A stretch of DNA of 64,000 nucleotides from CATOSD01 sp034422735. Lineage in GTDB: Bacteria > Chloroflexota > Dehalococcoidia > Lucifugimonadales > CATOSD01. The stretch's first letter is position 1, and the number at the start of each line of letters is the position of its first letter. The notes under the pieces are model-generated. The model was not told where the DNA came from. It made no database searches and was given only the letters and a program-made list of their open reading frames with translations. The position numbers and the translations under genes are program-made. This document shows positions 1 through 7,832 of this stretch, in pieces. The stretch spans positions 62,001 through 126,000 of the forward strand of contig DAOUJL010000039.1 of NCBI GenBank assembly GCA_034422735.1. The letters are read 5' to 3'.

Positions 1-275
1 ATGCCGTTGTTCCTGGCGCGCTCGGCCACCAGCGCGCCGACGCGCTTGGAGACCTCGGCCTTCTTCTGCCCGTTCCGGTCCGACCGAAGCTCGCTCTCGA
101 GACTCGACGCCGCAGCGAGAGTCACGCCGCGCGTGTCGTCGATCACCTGGGCGTATATGTGGTGCAGGCTGCGGAACACGGACAGCCGGGGCCTTTCGGA
201 GGTTCCGACCACCTTGCGGCGCACTCGCGCGTGCCGCGCGATCCGCCTCGCCTTGCCGTTGCGTGCGCGTGGCAT
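1..275 (-). CDS. rplR: 50S ribosomal protein L18 (partial, 3' end off the window)
   Basis: Reading the minus strand from the ATG at 275 gives a basic N-terminus (MPRARNGKARRIARHARVRR) followed by the L18 core with RPRLSVFRSLHHIYAQVIDD and a later VSKRVGALVAERA segment. About 91 codons are visible. The family is usually near 120 residues, so roughly 30 C-terminal residues lie beyond base 1. L18 binds 5S rRNA in the large subunit. It follows rplF with a 2-base gap and closes the visible part of the spc-type gene order. Confidence 0.93.
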   Translation of the reverse strand, partial: MPRARNGKARRIARHARVRRKVVGTSERPRLSVFRSLHHIYAQVIDDTRGVTLAAASSLESELRSDRNGQKKAEVSKRVGALVAERARNNG

Positions 276-277
276 CC

Positions 278-820
278 CTATGCCCTCCTGGCGCTCTTGC
301 CGGGCTTGAGCCTCACCTGCTCGCCCAGATAGCGTATTCCCTTGCCGGTGTACACGTTGGGCGGCCTCACCTTGCGTATCTGCGCCGCCAACTGCCCCAC
401 GGCCTGCTTGTCTATGCCGTGAACGTGAATGCGGTTGTTGCCTTCCACTTCCAGCGTTACGCCGTCGGGCGGCATCACGTCCACGGTGTGGCTCAGCATC
501 ACGCTGAGCGTTATGCCGGGACCGTTCTGCTGGGTGCGGTAGCCCACGCCCACAAGCTCGAGCGACTTGGTGTAGCCGTCGGTGACGCCGGTGACCATGT
601 TGGCCAGGAGACTGCGCGACAGGCCGTGCAGCGAGCGATGCTCGCGCGCGTCCGAAGCCCGCTCGACCACCACTTCGTCATCCCGCCGCGAAATGGAAAT
701 CGCGGGGTTGAACGACTGGCTCAGCGTGCCGCGGGGTCCGCGCACGGTAACGTCGCCGCCCTCGATGTTCACCTGGACGCCGGCGGGAACGGTTACGGGT
801 TGGTTGCCTATTCTGGACAC
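278..820 (-). CDS. rplF: 50S ribosomal protein L6
   Basis: A 180-residue protein beginning MSRIGNQPVTVPAGVQV, the standard L6 opening, with the two repeated alpha/beta domains and the C-terminal signature NVYTGKGIRYLGEQVRLKPGK. L6 sits near the factor-binding site of the large subunit. Length matches the family. It lies 10 bases downstream of rpsH and directly upstream of rplR in one minus-strand transcript. Confidence 0.98.
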   Translation of the reverse strand: MSRIGNQPVTVPAGVQVNIEGGDVTVRGPRGTLSQSFNPAISISRRDDEVVVERASDAREHRSLHGLSRSLLANMVTGVTDGYTKSLELVGVGYRTQQNGPGITLSVMLSHTVDVMPPDGVTLEVEGNNRIHVHGIDKQAVGQLAAQIRKVRPPNVYTGKGIRYLGEQVRLKPGKSARRA

Positions 821-830
821 GAACGCCCCC

Positions 831-1232
831 TTACCAAACGTAGCACAGCAACTCGCCGCCGAGCCCCTTGCGCCACGCGTCCCTGCCGGTCATGACCCCC
901 TGGGACGTGGACATTATCGACACGCCCAGGCCGCCATAGTAGCGGGGAATCTCATTCTTCTTCACGTACACCCGAAGGCCCGGCTTGCTCACCCGCTTCA
1001 GCCCGGTGATGGCCGGCTCCTCCTTGCTGCGGTAATGCAGGAATATCCTGATGTTCGGCTGCGGGCCACCGCTCCGAATGATGTCGTAGGTGCGAATGAA
1101 GCCCTCGTCCTTGAGGATCTTCGCGAGCGACACCTTCATGTTGGACGCGGGCACCTGCACGGTCTCGTGCCTTACGGTTACCGCATTCCGAATTCTCGTC
1201 AACATGTCCGCTATAGCGTCTGTTACTGCCAT
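831..1232 (-). CDS. rpsH: 30S ribosomal protein S8
   Basis: A 133-residue S8: N-terminal DAIADMLTRIRNA and C-terminal GGLGVSIMSTSQGVMTGRDA are family hallmarks. It binds helix 21 of 16S rRNA and, in other bacteria, represses its own operon. The spacer to the upstream rpsN (1233-1371) is unusually long for this operon and holds dispersed repeat copies. Confidence 0.98.
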   Translation of the reverse strand: MAVTDAIADMLTRIRNAVTVRHETVQVPASNMKVSLAKILKDEGFIRTYDIIRSGGPQPNIRIFLHYRSKEEPAITGLKRVSKPGLRVYVKKNEIPRYYGGLGVSIMSTSQGVMTGRDAWRKGLGGELLCYVW

Positions 1233-1267
1233 ACTCTTGCCCTATCTTAGAGTGCGTTTTTCCTATC

Positions 1268-1354
1268 TTCCTCCTCCCCCATGACGGGGGGGAGTTAGGT
1301 CAAGCGGTCCAGAAGTCCCTTCCCCCTCGCAGGGGGAAGGTTAGGATGGGGTGC
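1268..1354. repeat. Dispersed palindromic repeat, type A, plus a degenerate half copy
   Basis: 1314-1354 carries arms CCCTTCCCCC and GGGGGAAGG around a short loop, followed by TTAGGATGGGGTG. A decayed copy (cctcccccatgacggggggg) lies at 1270-1292. The same unit recurs about a dozen times between genes across the window. Here it fills the gap between rpsN and rpsH inside the ribosomal operon. Confidence 0.85.
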
Positions 1355-1371
1355 TGCCTGCCATTACCCCT

Positions 1372-1557
1372 CTACCAGCTAGCCTTGCGCACGCCCGGAA
1401 GAAGGCCGTTCAAGGCCATTTCCCTGAAACAGATGCGACACAGCCCGAAGTGGCGTATGTAGGCCCGTGGCCTGCCGCACTTGTTGCAGCGGTTCCTGTA
1501 CCTCACCTTGAACGGCTGAGGCCTCTTCCATCTGGCTACCTTGGATACCTTCGCCAA
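1372..1557 (-). CDS. rpsN: 30S ribosomal protein S14, zinc-binding type
   Basis: A 61-residue short S14 with two CxxC pairs (CNKC and CRIC) that form a zinc ribbon, and the ending NGLLPGVRKASW typical of the Zn-dependent form. It belongs to the 30S head. It lies between rplE and rpsH as in most bacteria. A 69-codon frame on the same strand at 1379-1567 is a shadow. Confidence 0.97.
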   Translation of the reverse strand: MAKVSKVARWKRPQPFKVRYRNRCNKCGRPRAYIRHFGLCRICFREMALNGLLPGVRKASW

Positions 1558-1609
1558 AAGAACTCACCTTGCGCCCCGGCCGGGGCGTTGGAATAATGCG
1601 CTGTCGCGG

Positions 1610-2236
1610 CTAGAAGGCGCGCGCGGCGTCTCTACCCCTCGTAAACGGCATGCCCAGTAGCTCGAGCAGGCGCAACCCCTCGCGATCAGTGGGCGCCGTC
1701 GTCACTATCACCACCTGCAAGCCCCGGATGCGGTCGATAGAGTTGTACTCGATCTCGGGGAAGATCACCTGCTCGCGGATTCCCAGCGAGAAGTTGCCCC
1801 TGCCGTCGAACGCCTCACGCGACACGCCCTGGAAGTCCCGGATTCTGGGCAGCGCGGAACTGACGAGCCGGTCATAGAACTCGTACATGCGCCGTCCCCG
1901 CAGCGTCACGCTCAGGCCGATGGGCATGCCTTCGCGGATCTTGAATCCCGCGACCGACTTCCTGGCCCGCGTGGTAACCGGGCGCTGACCCGAGATAAGC
2001 GTAAGGTCGCGGGTCGCGCTCTCCATCGCGCGCGCGTTCTGGAGCGCCTCGCCCATGCCTATGTTGAGCACTATCTTGGAAAAGCGCGGCACCTGCATGG
2101 GACTGGTGTAGCCGAACTCGCTCATGAGCTGCGGGCCAATCTCGTCCCGGAGCTTCAGGAGCACGCGCGGCGAACCCATCGCGGCGGACACGCCGTTCGA
2201 CTCGTTCGAACCACCGTTGCGGGCTTCGGTCGTCAT
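1610..2236 (-). CDS. rplE: 50S ribosomal protein L5
   Basis: 208 residues starting MTTEARNGG, whose ATG overlaps the TGA of rplX by four bases (ATGA, 2233-2236). This overlap is why I reject the longer in-frame start at 2323, which would bury the end of rplX. Family motifs include PRFSKIVLNIGMGEA, a FKIREGMPIGLSVTLRG segment and IFPEIEYNSIDRIRGLQV. L5 binds 5S rRNA and contacts the P-site tRNA. The N-terminal 20 or so residues are an extension over typical L5. Confidence 0.96.
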   Translation of the reverse strand: MTTEARNGGSNESNGVSAAMGSPRVLLKLRDEIGPQLMSEFGYTSPMQVPRFSKIVLNIGMGEALQNARAMESATRDLTLISGQRPVTTRARKSVAGFKIREGMPIGLSVTLRGRRMYEFYDRLVSSALPRIRDFQGVSREAFDGRGNFSLGIREQVIFPEIEYNSIDRIRGLQVVIVTTAPTDREGLRLLELLGMPFTRGRDAARAF

Positions 2237-2544
2237 TCGATCACTTCCTGGCACTTGCGGCAGGCGCGGGCCTTCGTGCCGTCGGCCAGGCGCCTGCTCG
2301 CTATCTTGGTGGGCTGCTGGCAATGATTACAGATGAGCATCACTTTGGACGCGTGTATCGGCATCTCCTTCTGAATTATGCCGCCCTGGCGCACCTGCGT
2401 GGTGGGCTTGGTGTGGCGCATCACCACGTTCACGCCGTCCACCAGCACCATGCCGGATACGGGCATCGTGCGCTGGATGCGTCCCTGTTTGCCTCGATCT
2501 TTGCCCTTGGTGACGACCACGTTGTCGTTGGAGCGCAGACGCAT
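2233..2544 (-). CDS. rplX: 50S ribosomal protein L24
   Basis: 103 residues from the ATG at 2544, overlapping the rplN stop by four bases and ending inside the rplE start. The KOW-type opening (NDNVVVTKGKDRGKQG) and the central HTKPTTQVRQGGI are L24 features. L24 initiates 50S assembly. The C-terminus has CNHC and CRKC pairs that look like a zinc ribbon. The frame continues open to 3006, but that is read-through of rplN and rpsQ in another frame. Confidence 0.96.
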   Translation of the reverse strand: MRLRSNDNVVVTKGKDRGKQGRIQRTMPVSGMVLVDGVNVVMRHTKPTTQVRQGGIIQKEMPIHASKVMLICNHCQQPTKIASRRLADGTKARACRKCQEVIE

Positions 2545-2912
2545 CACAGCACCTCCGGCGCCAGCGAGACTATGCGCATGAAGTTCTTCTCGCGCAACTC
2601 CCTCGCCACGGGCCCGAAAATGCGGGTGCCCCTGGGCATCTGCTCGTCGTTTATGAGCACGGCGGCGTTGTCGTCGAACCTGATATGCGATCCGTCCGGC
2701 CTGCGGTGCGGCTTGACAGCCCGCACGACTACGGCCTTCACCACGTCGCCCTTCTTCACGGCGGCGGCGGGCGCGGCCTCCTTGACCGAGGCCACCACGA
2801 CGTCGCCCAACCAGGCGTAGCGGCGGCCGCTGCCGCCCGGAATGCCTATGCAACTGATCGTCTTCGCGCCGGAATTGTCGGCCACCCTCATGCGGGTGTA
2901 CTTCTGAATCAT
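2544..2912 (-). CDS. rplN: 50S ribosomal protein L14
   Basis: 122 residues, the exact family length, starting MIQKYTRMRVADNSGAK and containing GDVVVASVKEA and the C-terminal FGPVARELREKNFMRIVSLAPEVL. L14 lies at the subunit interface and forms bridge B8. It begins two bases after rpsQ ends and overlaps rplX by one base (shared T of TGA/ATG). Confidence 0.98.
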   Translation of the reverse strand: MIQKYTRMRVADNSGAKTISCIGIPGGSGRRYAWLGDVVVASVKEAAPAAAVKKGDVVKAVVVRAVKPHRRPDGSHIRFDDNAAVLINDEQMPRGTRIFGPVARELREKNFMRIVSLAPEVL

Positions 2913-2914
2913 GG

Positions 2915-3292
2915 CTATGCAGGCTCCTGGCCGGCGTCCGGGCCGACCTCCGCCGCCGCGGTCTCGAGCACGGGCTCGGGCGCCGCGTCATCCTCGGCAA
3001 TCTCATCGACGACGATCTCGTCGGGCTGGATATCGGCCACGTCTCCGCGCTGTATCAACTCCACGACGCGCCATCGCTTCGTCCTGGAGAGCGGCCTCGT
3101 CTCCCTTATCCTCACCGTGTCGCCGATCTTGTACTCGTTGTTCTCGTCGTGCGCCTTGAACTTGGTCCGGCGGCGCACCGACTTGCGATAGAGCGCGTAC
3201 GGACGCCGCCACTCGACGGACACGACGACTGTCTTGTCCATCTTGTCGCCTACGACCACACCCACGCGGACTTTTCGTCTTTCGAAGCTCAT
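2915..3292 (-). CDS. rpsQ: 30S ribosomal protein S17 with acidic C-terminal tail
   Basis: The first 85 or so residues are ordinary S17 (RVGVVVGDKMDKTVVVSVE, YKIGDTVRIRETRPLSRTKRW). The protein then runs about 40 residues further as an acidic, Ala/Glu/Pro-rich tail from DIQPDEIVVDE onward, giving 125 residues against the usual 80-90. S17 binds the 5' domain of 16S rRNA. It follows rpmC by one base. The tail is probably disordered and is not needed for the fold. Confidence 0.96.
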   Translation of the reverse strand: MSFERRKVRVGVVVGDKMDKTVVVSVEWRRPYALYRKSVRRRTKFKAHDENNEYKIGDTVRIRETRPLSRTKRWRVVELIQRGDVADIQPDEIVVDEIAEDDAAPEPVLETAAAEVGPDAGQEPA

Positions 3293-3293
3293 G

Positions 3294-3491
3294 TCAGGCC
3301 CTTGCCAACTCCCTCTCCCGAACCACCGTGTGGATTCGGGCGATGCGCTTTCTCGCCTTGCGTATTTCGTTGACGTTCGCCAACTGCAAGGTGGCGATGC
3401 GGAACCTGAGGTTCATCAACGCCCGATGGGTGGCGTCGAGGTCTTCCTGAAGCTCCTCGTCGGTCATTGTCCTGATGTCGTCTATTTCCAT
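3294..3491 (-). CDS. rpmC: 50S ribosomal protein L29
   Basis: 65 residues forming two helices. MTDEELQEDLDATHRALMNLRF and the end motif IRKARKRIARIHTVVRER match L29, including the helix-2 core RKxRKxIARI. It sits near the exit tunnel where SRP and trigger factor dock. Order rplP-rpmC-rpsQ is the canonical S10-spc junction. Confidence 0.97.
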   Translation of the reverse strand: MEIDDIRTMTDEELQEDLDATHRALMNLRFRIATLQLANVNEIRKARKRIARIHTVVRERELARA

Positions 3492-3513
3492 GCCGTTTCG
3501 TCCCGCGTGCCTG

Positions 3514-3927
3514 CTAGGCGGCGTGCCTGCTTATGATCTTGGTTGCCATGGGCAGCTTGGAGGAGGCCAGGCGCAGCGCCTCCAGCGCCATGTCCTCGGG
3601 CACCCCCGCCATCTCGAACATGATCCTGCCGCGCCTTACGACGGCGACCCAGTGGTCCACCGACCCCTTGCCGGAGCCCATGCGGGTCTCGGCGGCACGG
3701 GCGGTCACCGACTTGTCGGGGAAGATGCGGATCCAGATTCGGCCGCCCCTGCGGGCGTAGCGCGTCATTGCGCGGCGCGCGGCCTCTATCTGGCGCGACG
3801 TCACCCACGCCGACTCGGTGGCCTTGATGGCGTACTCGCCGAAGTTCATAGTGCTTCCGGCGACCGCCATTCCCTTTCGCCTACCCCTATGTTGGTTGCG
3901 ATACTTGACCCGTTTCGGTTGGAGCAT
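3514..3927 (-). CDS. rplP: 50S ribosomal protein L16
   Basis: 137 residues starting MLQPKRVKYRNQHRGRRKG, the invariant L16 opening, so the start is secure. The core has GRIWIRIFPDKSVTARAAETRMGSGKG and MFEMAGV. L16 helps shape the A-site region of the large subunit. Its first 41 bases overlap the end of rpsC in a different frame (3887-3927), longer than the 4-base overlaps elsewhere in this operon. Confidence 0.98.
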   Translation of the reverse strand: MLQPKRVKYRNQHRGRRKGMAVAGSTMNFGEYAIKATESAWVTSRQIEAARRAMTRYARRGGRIWIRIFPDKSVTARAAETRMGSGKGSVDHWVAVVRRGRIMFEMAGVPEDMALEALRLASSKLPMATKIISRHAA

Positions 3928-4639
3928 TGGTAGTCTCCGTCTCTTCGTCCGCTCTCACGGTGACTTCGATGGGCGGCATGTCCTCTACGGACGGCTCAGC
4001 CGAGGACGGCTTGAGAACCTCGCCCTTGTATATCCAAACCTTCACGCCAATGCGGCCGAACTCGGTGGCCGCCTCCGCCATGCCGTAATCTATGTCGGCG
4101 CGAAGAGTGTGCAGCGGCACCCTGCCCTCCATCGCCTTCTCTTTGCGCGCGATGTCGGCGCCGCCGAGCCTGCCGGCTATGAGTATCTTGATGCCCTCCG
4201 CCCCGGCCTGCATGGTGCGCGAGACCGCCTGGCGTATGGCCCTGCGGAACGCGATGCGACGCACGAGCTGGTCGGCCACGTTGCGGGCCACCAGGTAGGC
4301 GTCCAACTCCGGCTGGCGTATCTCCTGCACGTTGAGCCGCACGCGCCTGCTGGTGAGCCGCTCCAGGTCGCGCCTGAGCTGCTCCACCCGCTGGCCGCCC
4401 CGGCCGATGACGATGCCCGGCCGCGCGGTATGGATTGTGACCGTCGCGTCGCTGCTGCCCCGCTCGATGTCGATGCGCGACACGCCCGCGTCCGGAAAGC
4501 GCTCGTTGATCGTATCCCGCACGGCCATGTCCTCTTTGACAAGGTTGCGGTAATCGTCGGGCCGCTGGGCGAACCATGTGGTCTGCCACTCCTTTATCAC
4601 GCCGAGGCGAAAGCCAATTGGATGTGTCTTCTGACCCAA
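3887..4639 (-). CDS. rpsC: 30S ribosomal protein S3
   Basis: 250 residues: start MGQKTHPIGFRLGV, KH-domain GxxG in VIGRGGQRVEQLR, and C-terminal domain GRLGGADIARKE with KVWIYKGEV. S3 forms part of the mRNA entry channel. After the conserved KVWIYKGEVLKP the chain has about 35 extra acidic and Thr-rich residues. Those codons overlap the start of rplP. Confidence 0.98.
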   Translation of the reverse strand: MGQKTHPIGFRLGVIKEWQTTWFAQRPDDYRNLVKEDMAVRDTINERFPDAGVSRIDIERGSSDATVTIHTARPGIVIGRGGQRVEQLRRDLERLTSRRVRLNVQEIRQPELDAYLVARNVADQLVRRIAFRRAIRQAVSRTMQAGAEGIKILIAGRLGGADIARKEKAMEGRVPLHTLRADIDYGMAEAATEFGRIGVKVWIYKGEVLKPSSAEPSVEDMPPIEVTVRADEETETTNAPTETGQVSQPT

Positions 4640-4640
4640 G

Positions 4641-4985
4641 CTAGTTGACCTCCTCCTCGTCGTCTACCACGACGGTTATATGGCTGCTGCGCCTGATGAT
4701 CCGGGCCATGCGGCCCCGCGCCCTGGCCCTCACGCGCTTGGTGCGCGGGGCCTCGTTCGCGTAAATCTCCACGATCCGCAGGTCCTCGCTGCGCGCGAGC
4801 AGCTCGTTCTCGGCGTTCGCCGTCGCCGACCTCACGGCCTTCGCGACGTGCCCCGCCGCGGGCGATGGCATGAACCGCAGAATGGCGAGCGCCTCCTCCA
4901 CGTTCATGCCGCGTACCAGGTCCACAATCGGCAGCAGTTTCTTTACCGAGACGCCGGTATTTTTTGCCGTCGCTGAAACAGCCAC
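4641..4985 (-). CDS. rplV: 50S ribosomal protein L22
   Basis: 114 residues with SVKKLLPIVDLVRGMNVEEALAILRF, ANAENE and the C-terminal RARGRMARIIRRSSHITVVV hairpin region. L22 lines the exit tunnel and is a site of macrolide resistance changes in other species. It ends one base before rpsC starts. Confidence 0.97.
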   Translation of the reverse strand: MAVSATAKNTGVSVKKLLPIVDLVRGMNVEEALAILRFMPSPAAGHVAKAVRSATANAENELLARSEDLRIVEIYANEAPRTKRVRARARGRMARIIRRSSHITVVVDDEEEVN

Positions 4986-5034
4986 GTTTATTCCGTCCTC
5001 ATTTTGGTGCTTGTCTTCTGTCTTTCGGCGGACC

Positions 5035-5319
5035 CTACCTGATGGAGCTGCTGCGCTCCGACTTCGAGGAGTGGCCCCGGAAGGTTCGCGTGGGAGCGAA
5101 CTCCCCCAGCTTGTGGCCGACCATGTTTTCGGTAATGAACAGGGGCACCATCCTGCGTCCGTCGTGAACGGCGATGGTCAGCCCGAGCATGTCGGGCATG
5201 ATCACCGACGCGCGCGACCAGGTGCGGATCACCGCCCGGCTGTTCGTGCGCCGCGCCGCGTCCACCTTCTTGGACAGCTTCTCATGTACGTACGGCCCCT
5301 TCTTTATCGACCTCGACAT
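5035..5319 (-). CDS. rpsS: 30S ribosomal protein S19
   Basis: 94 residues: MSRSIKKGPYVHEKLSKKV, then IRTWSRASVIMPDMLGLTIAVHDGR and LGEFAPTRTFRGH, all invariant in S19. It forms the 30S head with S13. The 49-base gap to rplV (4986-5034) holds no gene. Confidence 0.98.
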   Translation of the reverse strand: MSRSIKKGPYVHEKLSKKVDAARRTNSRAVIRTWSRASVIMPDMLGLTIAVHDGRRMVPLFITENMVGHKLGEFAPTRTFRGHSSKSERSSSIR

Positions 5320-5337
5320 ATGCTCAGCCCTCCAGGC

Positions 5338-6171
5338 CTACCTCTGGTACCTCCGCCGCACGATGAACTTGTTCGACGACTTCTTCCGCTTCCTGGTCCG
5401 GTAGCCCAGCGCCGGCTTGCCCCAGGGCGTCTTGGGCCCGGGCATGCCGATGGGAGAGCGTCCCTCGCCGCCGCCGTGCGGATGGTCGCGGGGCGACATG
5501 ACCACGCCGCGCACCGACGGGCGCCTGCCCATGTTGCGCTTGCGGCCCGCCTTGCCCAGCTTAACGTTCTTGTGATCGATCGCGCTCACCTGGCCCACGG
5601 TGGCCATGCACTCGCTCAGCACGTACCGCACCTCGCCGGAGGGCAGCCTGAGCAGCGTGTACTTGTCCTCGCGTGCGAGCACCTGCGCGGAGCTTCCCGC
5701 GCTGCGCACTATCTGGCCTCCCCGGCCCACCTTCAGCTCCACGTTGTGCACCGTGGTGCCGGGGCGAATCGCCTTGAGCGGCAGGGCGTTGCCGGGCCTC
5801 AGCTCGGCGCCCTCGCCGGCCATCACCTTGTCACCCACTCGCAGGCCGTTCGGGGCCAGGATGTAACGCCAGTCGCCGTCGGCGTACTTTATCAGCGCGA
5901 TGCGAGCCGAGCGGTTCGGGTCGTACTCGATGGACACGGCCTCGCCCGGCACGCCGGGCTTGTCGCGCTTGAAGTCGATAACTCTCAGCCGCCGCTTGTG
6001 GCCGCCGCCGCGGTGGCGCACCGTGATCTTGCCGCTGGAGTTTCTGCCGCCCCGTTTCTTGATCGGCTTGACCAGCGACTTCTTCGGCTTTCGGGTGGTG
6101 ATGTCGTCGGAAGTCTGAAGCACAGCTCCCCGTTGGCCCGGGGTGATGGGCTTACGCGCTTTGAGTGGCAT
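5338..6171 (-). CDS. rplB: 50S ribosomal protein L2
   Basis: 277 residues, normal length. It has KPKKSLVKPIKKRGGRNSSG, the central RSAGSSAQVLAREDKYTLLRLPSGE and the peptidyl-transferase-proximal VMSPRDHPHGGGEGRSPIGMP, which contains the essential histidine. L2 is required for subunit association. Its ATG abuts the rplW stop at 6172. Confidence 0.98.
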   Translation of the reverse strand: MPLKARKPITPGQRGAVLQTSDDITTRKPKKSLVKPIKKRGGRNSSGKITVRHRGGGHKRRLRVIDFKRDKPGVPGEAVSIEYDPNRSARIALIKYADGDWRYILAPNGLRVGDKVMAGEGAELRPGNALPLKAIRPGTTVHNVELKVGRGGQIVRSAGSSAQVLAREDKYTLLRLPSGEVRYVLSECMATVGQVSAIDHKNVKLGKAGRKRNMGRRPSVRGVVMSPRDHPHGGGEGRSPIGMPGPKTPWGKPALGYRTRKRKKSSNKFIVRRRYQR

Positions 6172-6456
6172 CTATACCCCCTCGAATATGGTGATCGTCT
6201 GGCCCGGGGCCAGCGTCACCAACGCCTTCTTCCGGGAAGGCAGCACCGACGTGCGCGGGCCGTAGCGCTTGCGCTTACCCCGCACGTTCATCGTGTTCAC
6301 TTTGACGACCTTGACCCCGAACGCCTCCTCCACCGCCTGCTTGATCTGCAGCTTGGTGGCGGACGTGGCGACCTCGAAAGAGTACCTGCCGCTTTCCTGC
6401 ATGATGGTGCTCTTCTCGGTGATTATGGGCCGCCTGAGAGTGTCCAGTATATGCAT
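6172..6456 (-). CDS. rplW: 50S ribosomal protein L23
   Basis: 94 residues with LRRPIITEKSTIMQESGRYSFEV, AVEEAFGVKVVKVNTMNVRGKRKR and C-terminal GQTIxxFEGV. L23 is the main docking site for trigger factor and SRP at the tunnel exit. It lies between rplD (6-base gap) and rplB. Confidence 0.97.
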   Translation of the reverse strand: MHILDTLRRPIITEKSTIMQESGRYSFEVATSATKLQIKQAVEEAFGVKVVKVNTMNVRGKRKRYGPRTSVLPSRKKALVTLAPGQTITIFEGV

Positions 6457-6462
6457 GGCGCG

Positions 6463-7122
6463 TTACACCTCCACCGCCTGCGGCTTGTGCCGGGTGAAGG
6501 GCGCGCCCCACAGCTCCTCGGCCTTCCTCACCGCATCCAGCGTCATCACCACCCTGCGGTGGTTGAGCAGGTCGCGGGTGTTCAGCAGCGCCGCCGGGAG
6601 CGGCTTCACGCGCGGGATGTTGCCGATGCTTCTCAGCGTGGCCTCGTCCGCGCCGTCGGCGACCAGCAGCGCGGAGGACGTGACACCCAGCGCGCCCAGC
6701 ACCCTGGCCATCGCCCGCGTCTTCGGGGCCTCCGGCGCCAGTTCGTCCACCACCACCAGCTCGCCCTCGCGCGCCTTGTCCGAGAGCACCGCCAGCGTGG
6801 CCTTGCGCCTCATGCGTACCGGCGTCGCGTGGCGGTAGCTTCGGGGCGCGGGGCCGAACACCACGCCGCCGCCCTTCCACTGCGGCGAGCGTATGGACCC
6901 CTGGCGGGCGCGGCCGGTGTACTTCTGCGGCCGCGGCTTAGCGCCGCCGCCAGACACCTCGCTGCGCGTCTTCACCTTTGCGGTGCCCTGCCGCGCGTTG
7001 GCAAGCTGCCCCACCATCACCTGGTGCACCAGGGCGGCGTTCATGGGCGCGCCGAACACTCGGTCGCTAACCTCGACGCTGCCGATTACGTCGCCCCTGG
7101 AATTGTGTAGTCTCAGTTTCAC
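6463..7122 (-). CDS. rplD: 50S ribosomal protein L4
   Basis: 219 residues from a GTG at 7122 that overlaps the rplC TGA (GTGA, 7119-7122). The frame stays open upstream to 7662, but that part is an out-of-frame shadow of rplC. Family features are VGAPMN-like FGAPMNAALVHQVM, the extended loop SGGGAKPRPQKYTGRARQG that reaches into the tunnel, and VLSDKAREGELVVVDEL. In some bacteria L4 also represses the S10 operon. Confidence 0.96.
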   Translation of the reverse strand: MKLRLHNSRGDVIGSVEVSDRVFGAPMNAALVHQVMVGQLANARQGTAKVKTRSEVSGGGAKPRPQKYTGRARQGSIRSPQWKGGGVVFGPAPRSYRHATPVRMRRKATLAVLSDKAREGELVVVDELAPEAPKTRAMARVLGALGVTSSALLVADGADEATLRSIGNIPRVKPLPAALLNTRDLLNHRRVVMTLDAVRKAEELWGAPFTRHKPQAVEV

Positions 7123-7760
7123 GTCGCGCGCTCTCTCTTGCGGCCGGTCCTTCTGATCATCAGAAACGAGTTGCGTGCGCCCGGAAGCGCGCCCTTGATG
7201 AAGAGCAGGTGCTTCTCCGCGTCCACGGCAACCACTTCCAGGTTGCGTATCGTCACGCGCCTGTCGCCCATGTGGCCGGCCATCTTCAGGCCCTTTATCA
7301 CGCGCCCGGGCGTGGTGCCGGCGCCGATCGAGCCGGGGGCTCGGTGCCGGTCCGACTGCCCGTGCGTCTTGGGGCCACCGTGGAAGCCGTGGCGCTTGAC
7401 GCCGCCCGCGAATCCTCTGCCCTTGGTGTGGCCTATCGCGTCCACGATCTCGCCGGGCTCGAACTCGCTCGCGTCTATCTGCTGTCCGACCTCGTACCCC
7501 GACACGTCGTCGGCCTTGACCTCGCGCAGAAAGCGGAACAGCCCCTGCGCTCCCTTCAGATGGCCCGACCTCGGCCTGTTCAGCTTGCGAACCTGCTCGT
7601 AGCCGATCTGCACGCTGTCGTAGCCGTCGGACTCGACCGTCTTCACCTGCGTCACTGTGCACGGTCCTGCCCGCACGGCGGTCACGCAGTACGACTCCCC
7701 GCTCTCGAGGAATGTCTGCGTCGTTCCTATCTTCTTACCCAGAAGGGCCGATACCGTCAT
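7119..7760 (-). CDS. rplC: 50S ribosomal protein L3
   Basis: 213 residues: start MTVSALLGKKIGTTQTF, central GHTKGRGFAGGVKRHGFHGG and the tip GSIGAGTTPGRVIKGLKMAGHMG that approaches the peptidyl-transferase centre. L3 initiates 50S assembly. It is separated from rpsJ by 78 bases containing a strong stem-loop. Confidence 0.98.
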   Translation of the reverse strand: MTVSALLGKKIGTTQTFLESGESYCVTAVRAGPCTVTQVKTVESDGYDSVQIGYEQVRKLNRPRSGHLKGAQGLFRFLREVKADDVSGYEVGQQIDASEFEPGEIVDAIGHTKGRGFAGGVKRHGFHGGPKTHGQSDRHRAPGSIGAGTTPGRVIKGLKMAGHMGDRRVTIRNLEVVAVDAEKHLLFIKGALPGARNSFLMIRRTGRKRERAT

Positions 7761-7785
7761 TTCGGTTCGCCTGTCCTCGTCTAAA

Positions 7786-7832
7786 CCGTCCGTACTTCGC
7801 TCACGCGCCGCTTGTGGCGCCTGTTCGGACGG
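7786..7832 (-). promoter_or_regulatory. Structured spacer between rpsJ and rplC (possible leader element)
   Basis: An outer stem pairs CCGTCCG (7786-7792) with CGGACGG (7826-7832) and encloses an inner hairpin GCGCC (7805-7809)/GGCGC (7816-7820). No poly-U run follows on the transcribed minus strand, so it does not look like a terminator. It occupies the untranslated gap before rplC, where ribosomal protein feedback sites can lie. Its role is inference. Confidence 0.4.

Noticed and set aside
1610..2323. Longer rplE start at 2323
   Set aside because: It would overlap most of the end of rplX; the ATGA junction at 2233-2236 fixes the start.
4870..7110. Open frame of 746 codons on the plus strand opposite rplB, rplW and rplD
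   Set aside because: It is the antisense shadow of conserved ribosomal genes in GC-rich DNA; composition is His/Arg/Leu-rich with no domain.
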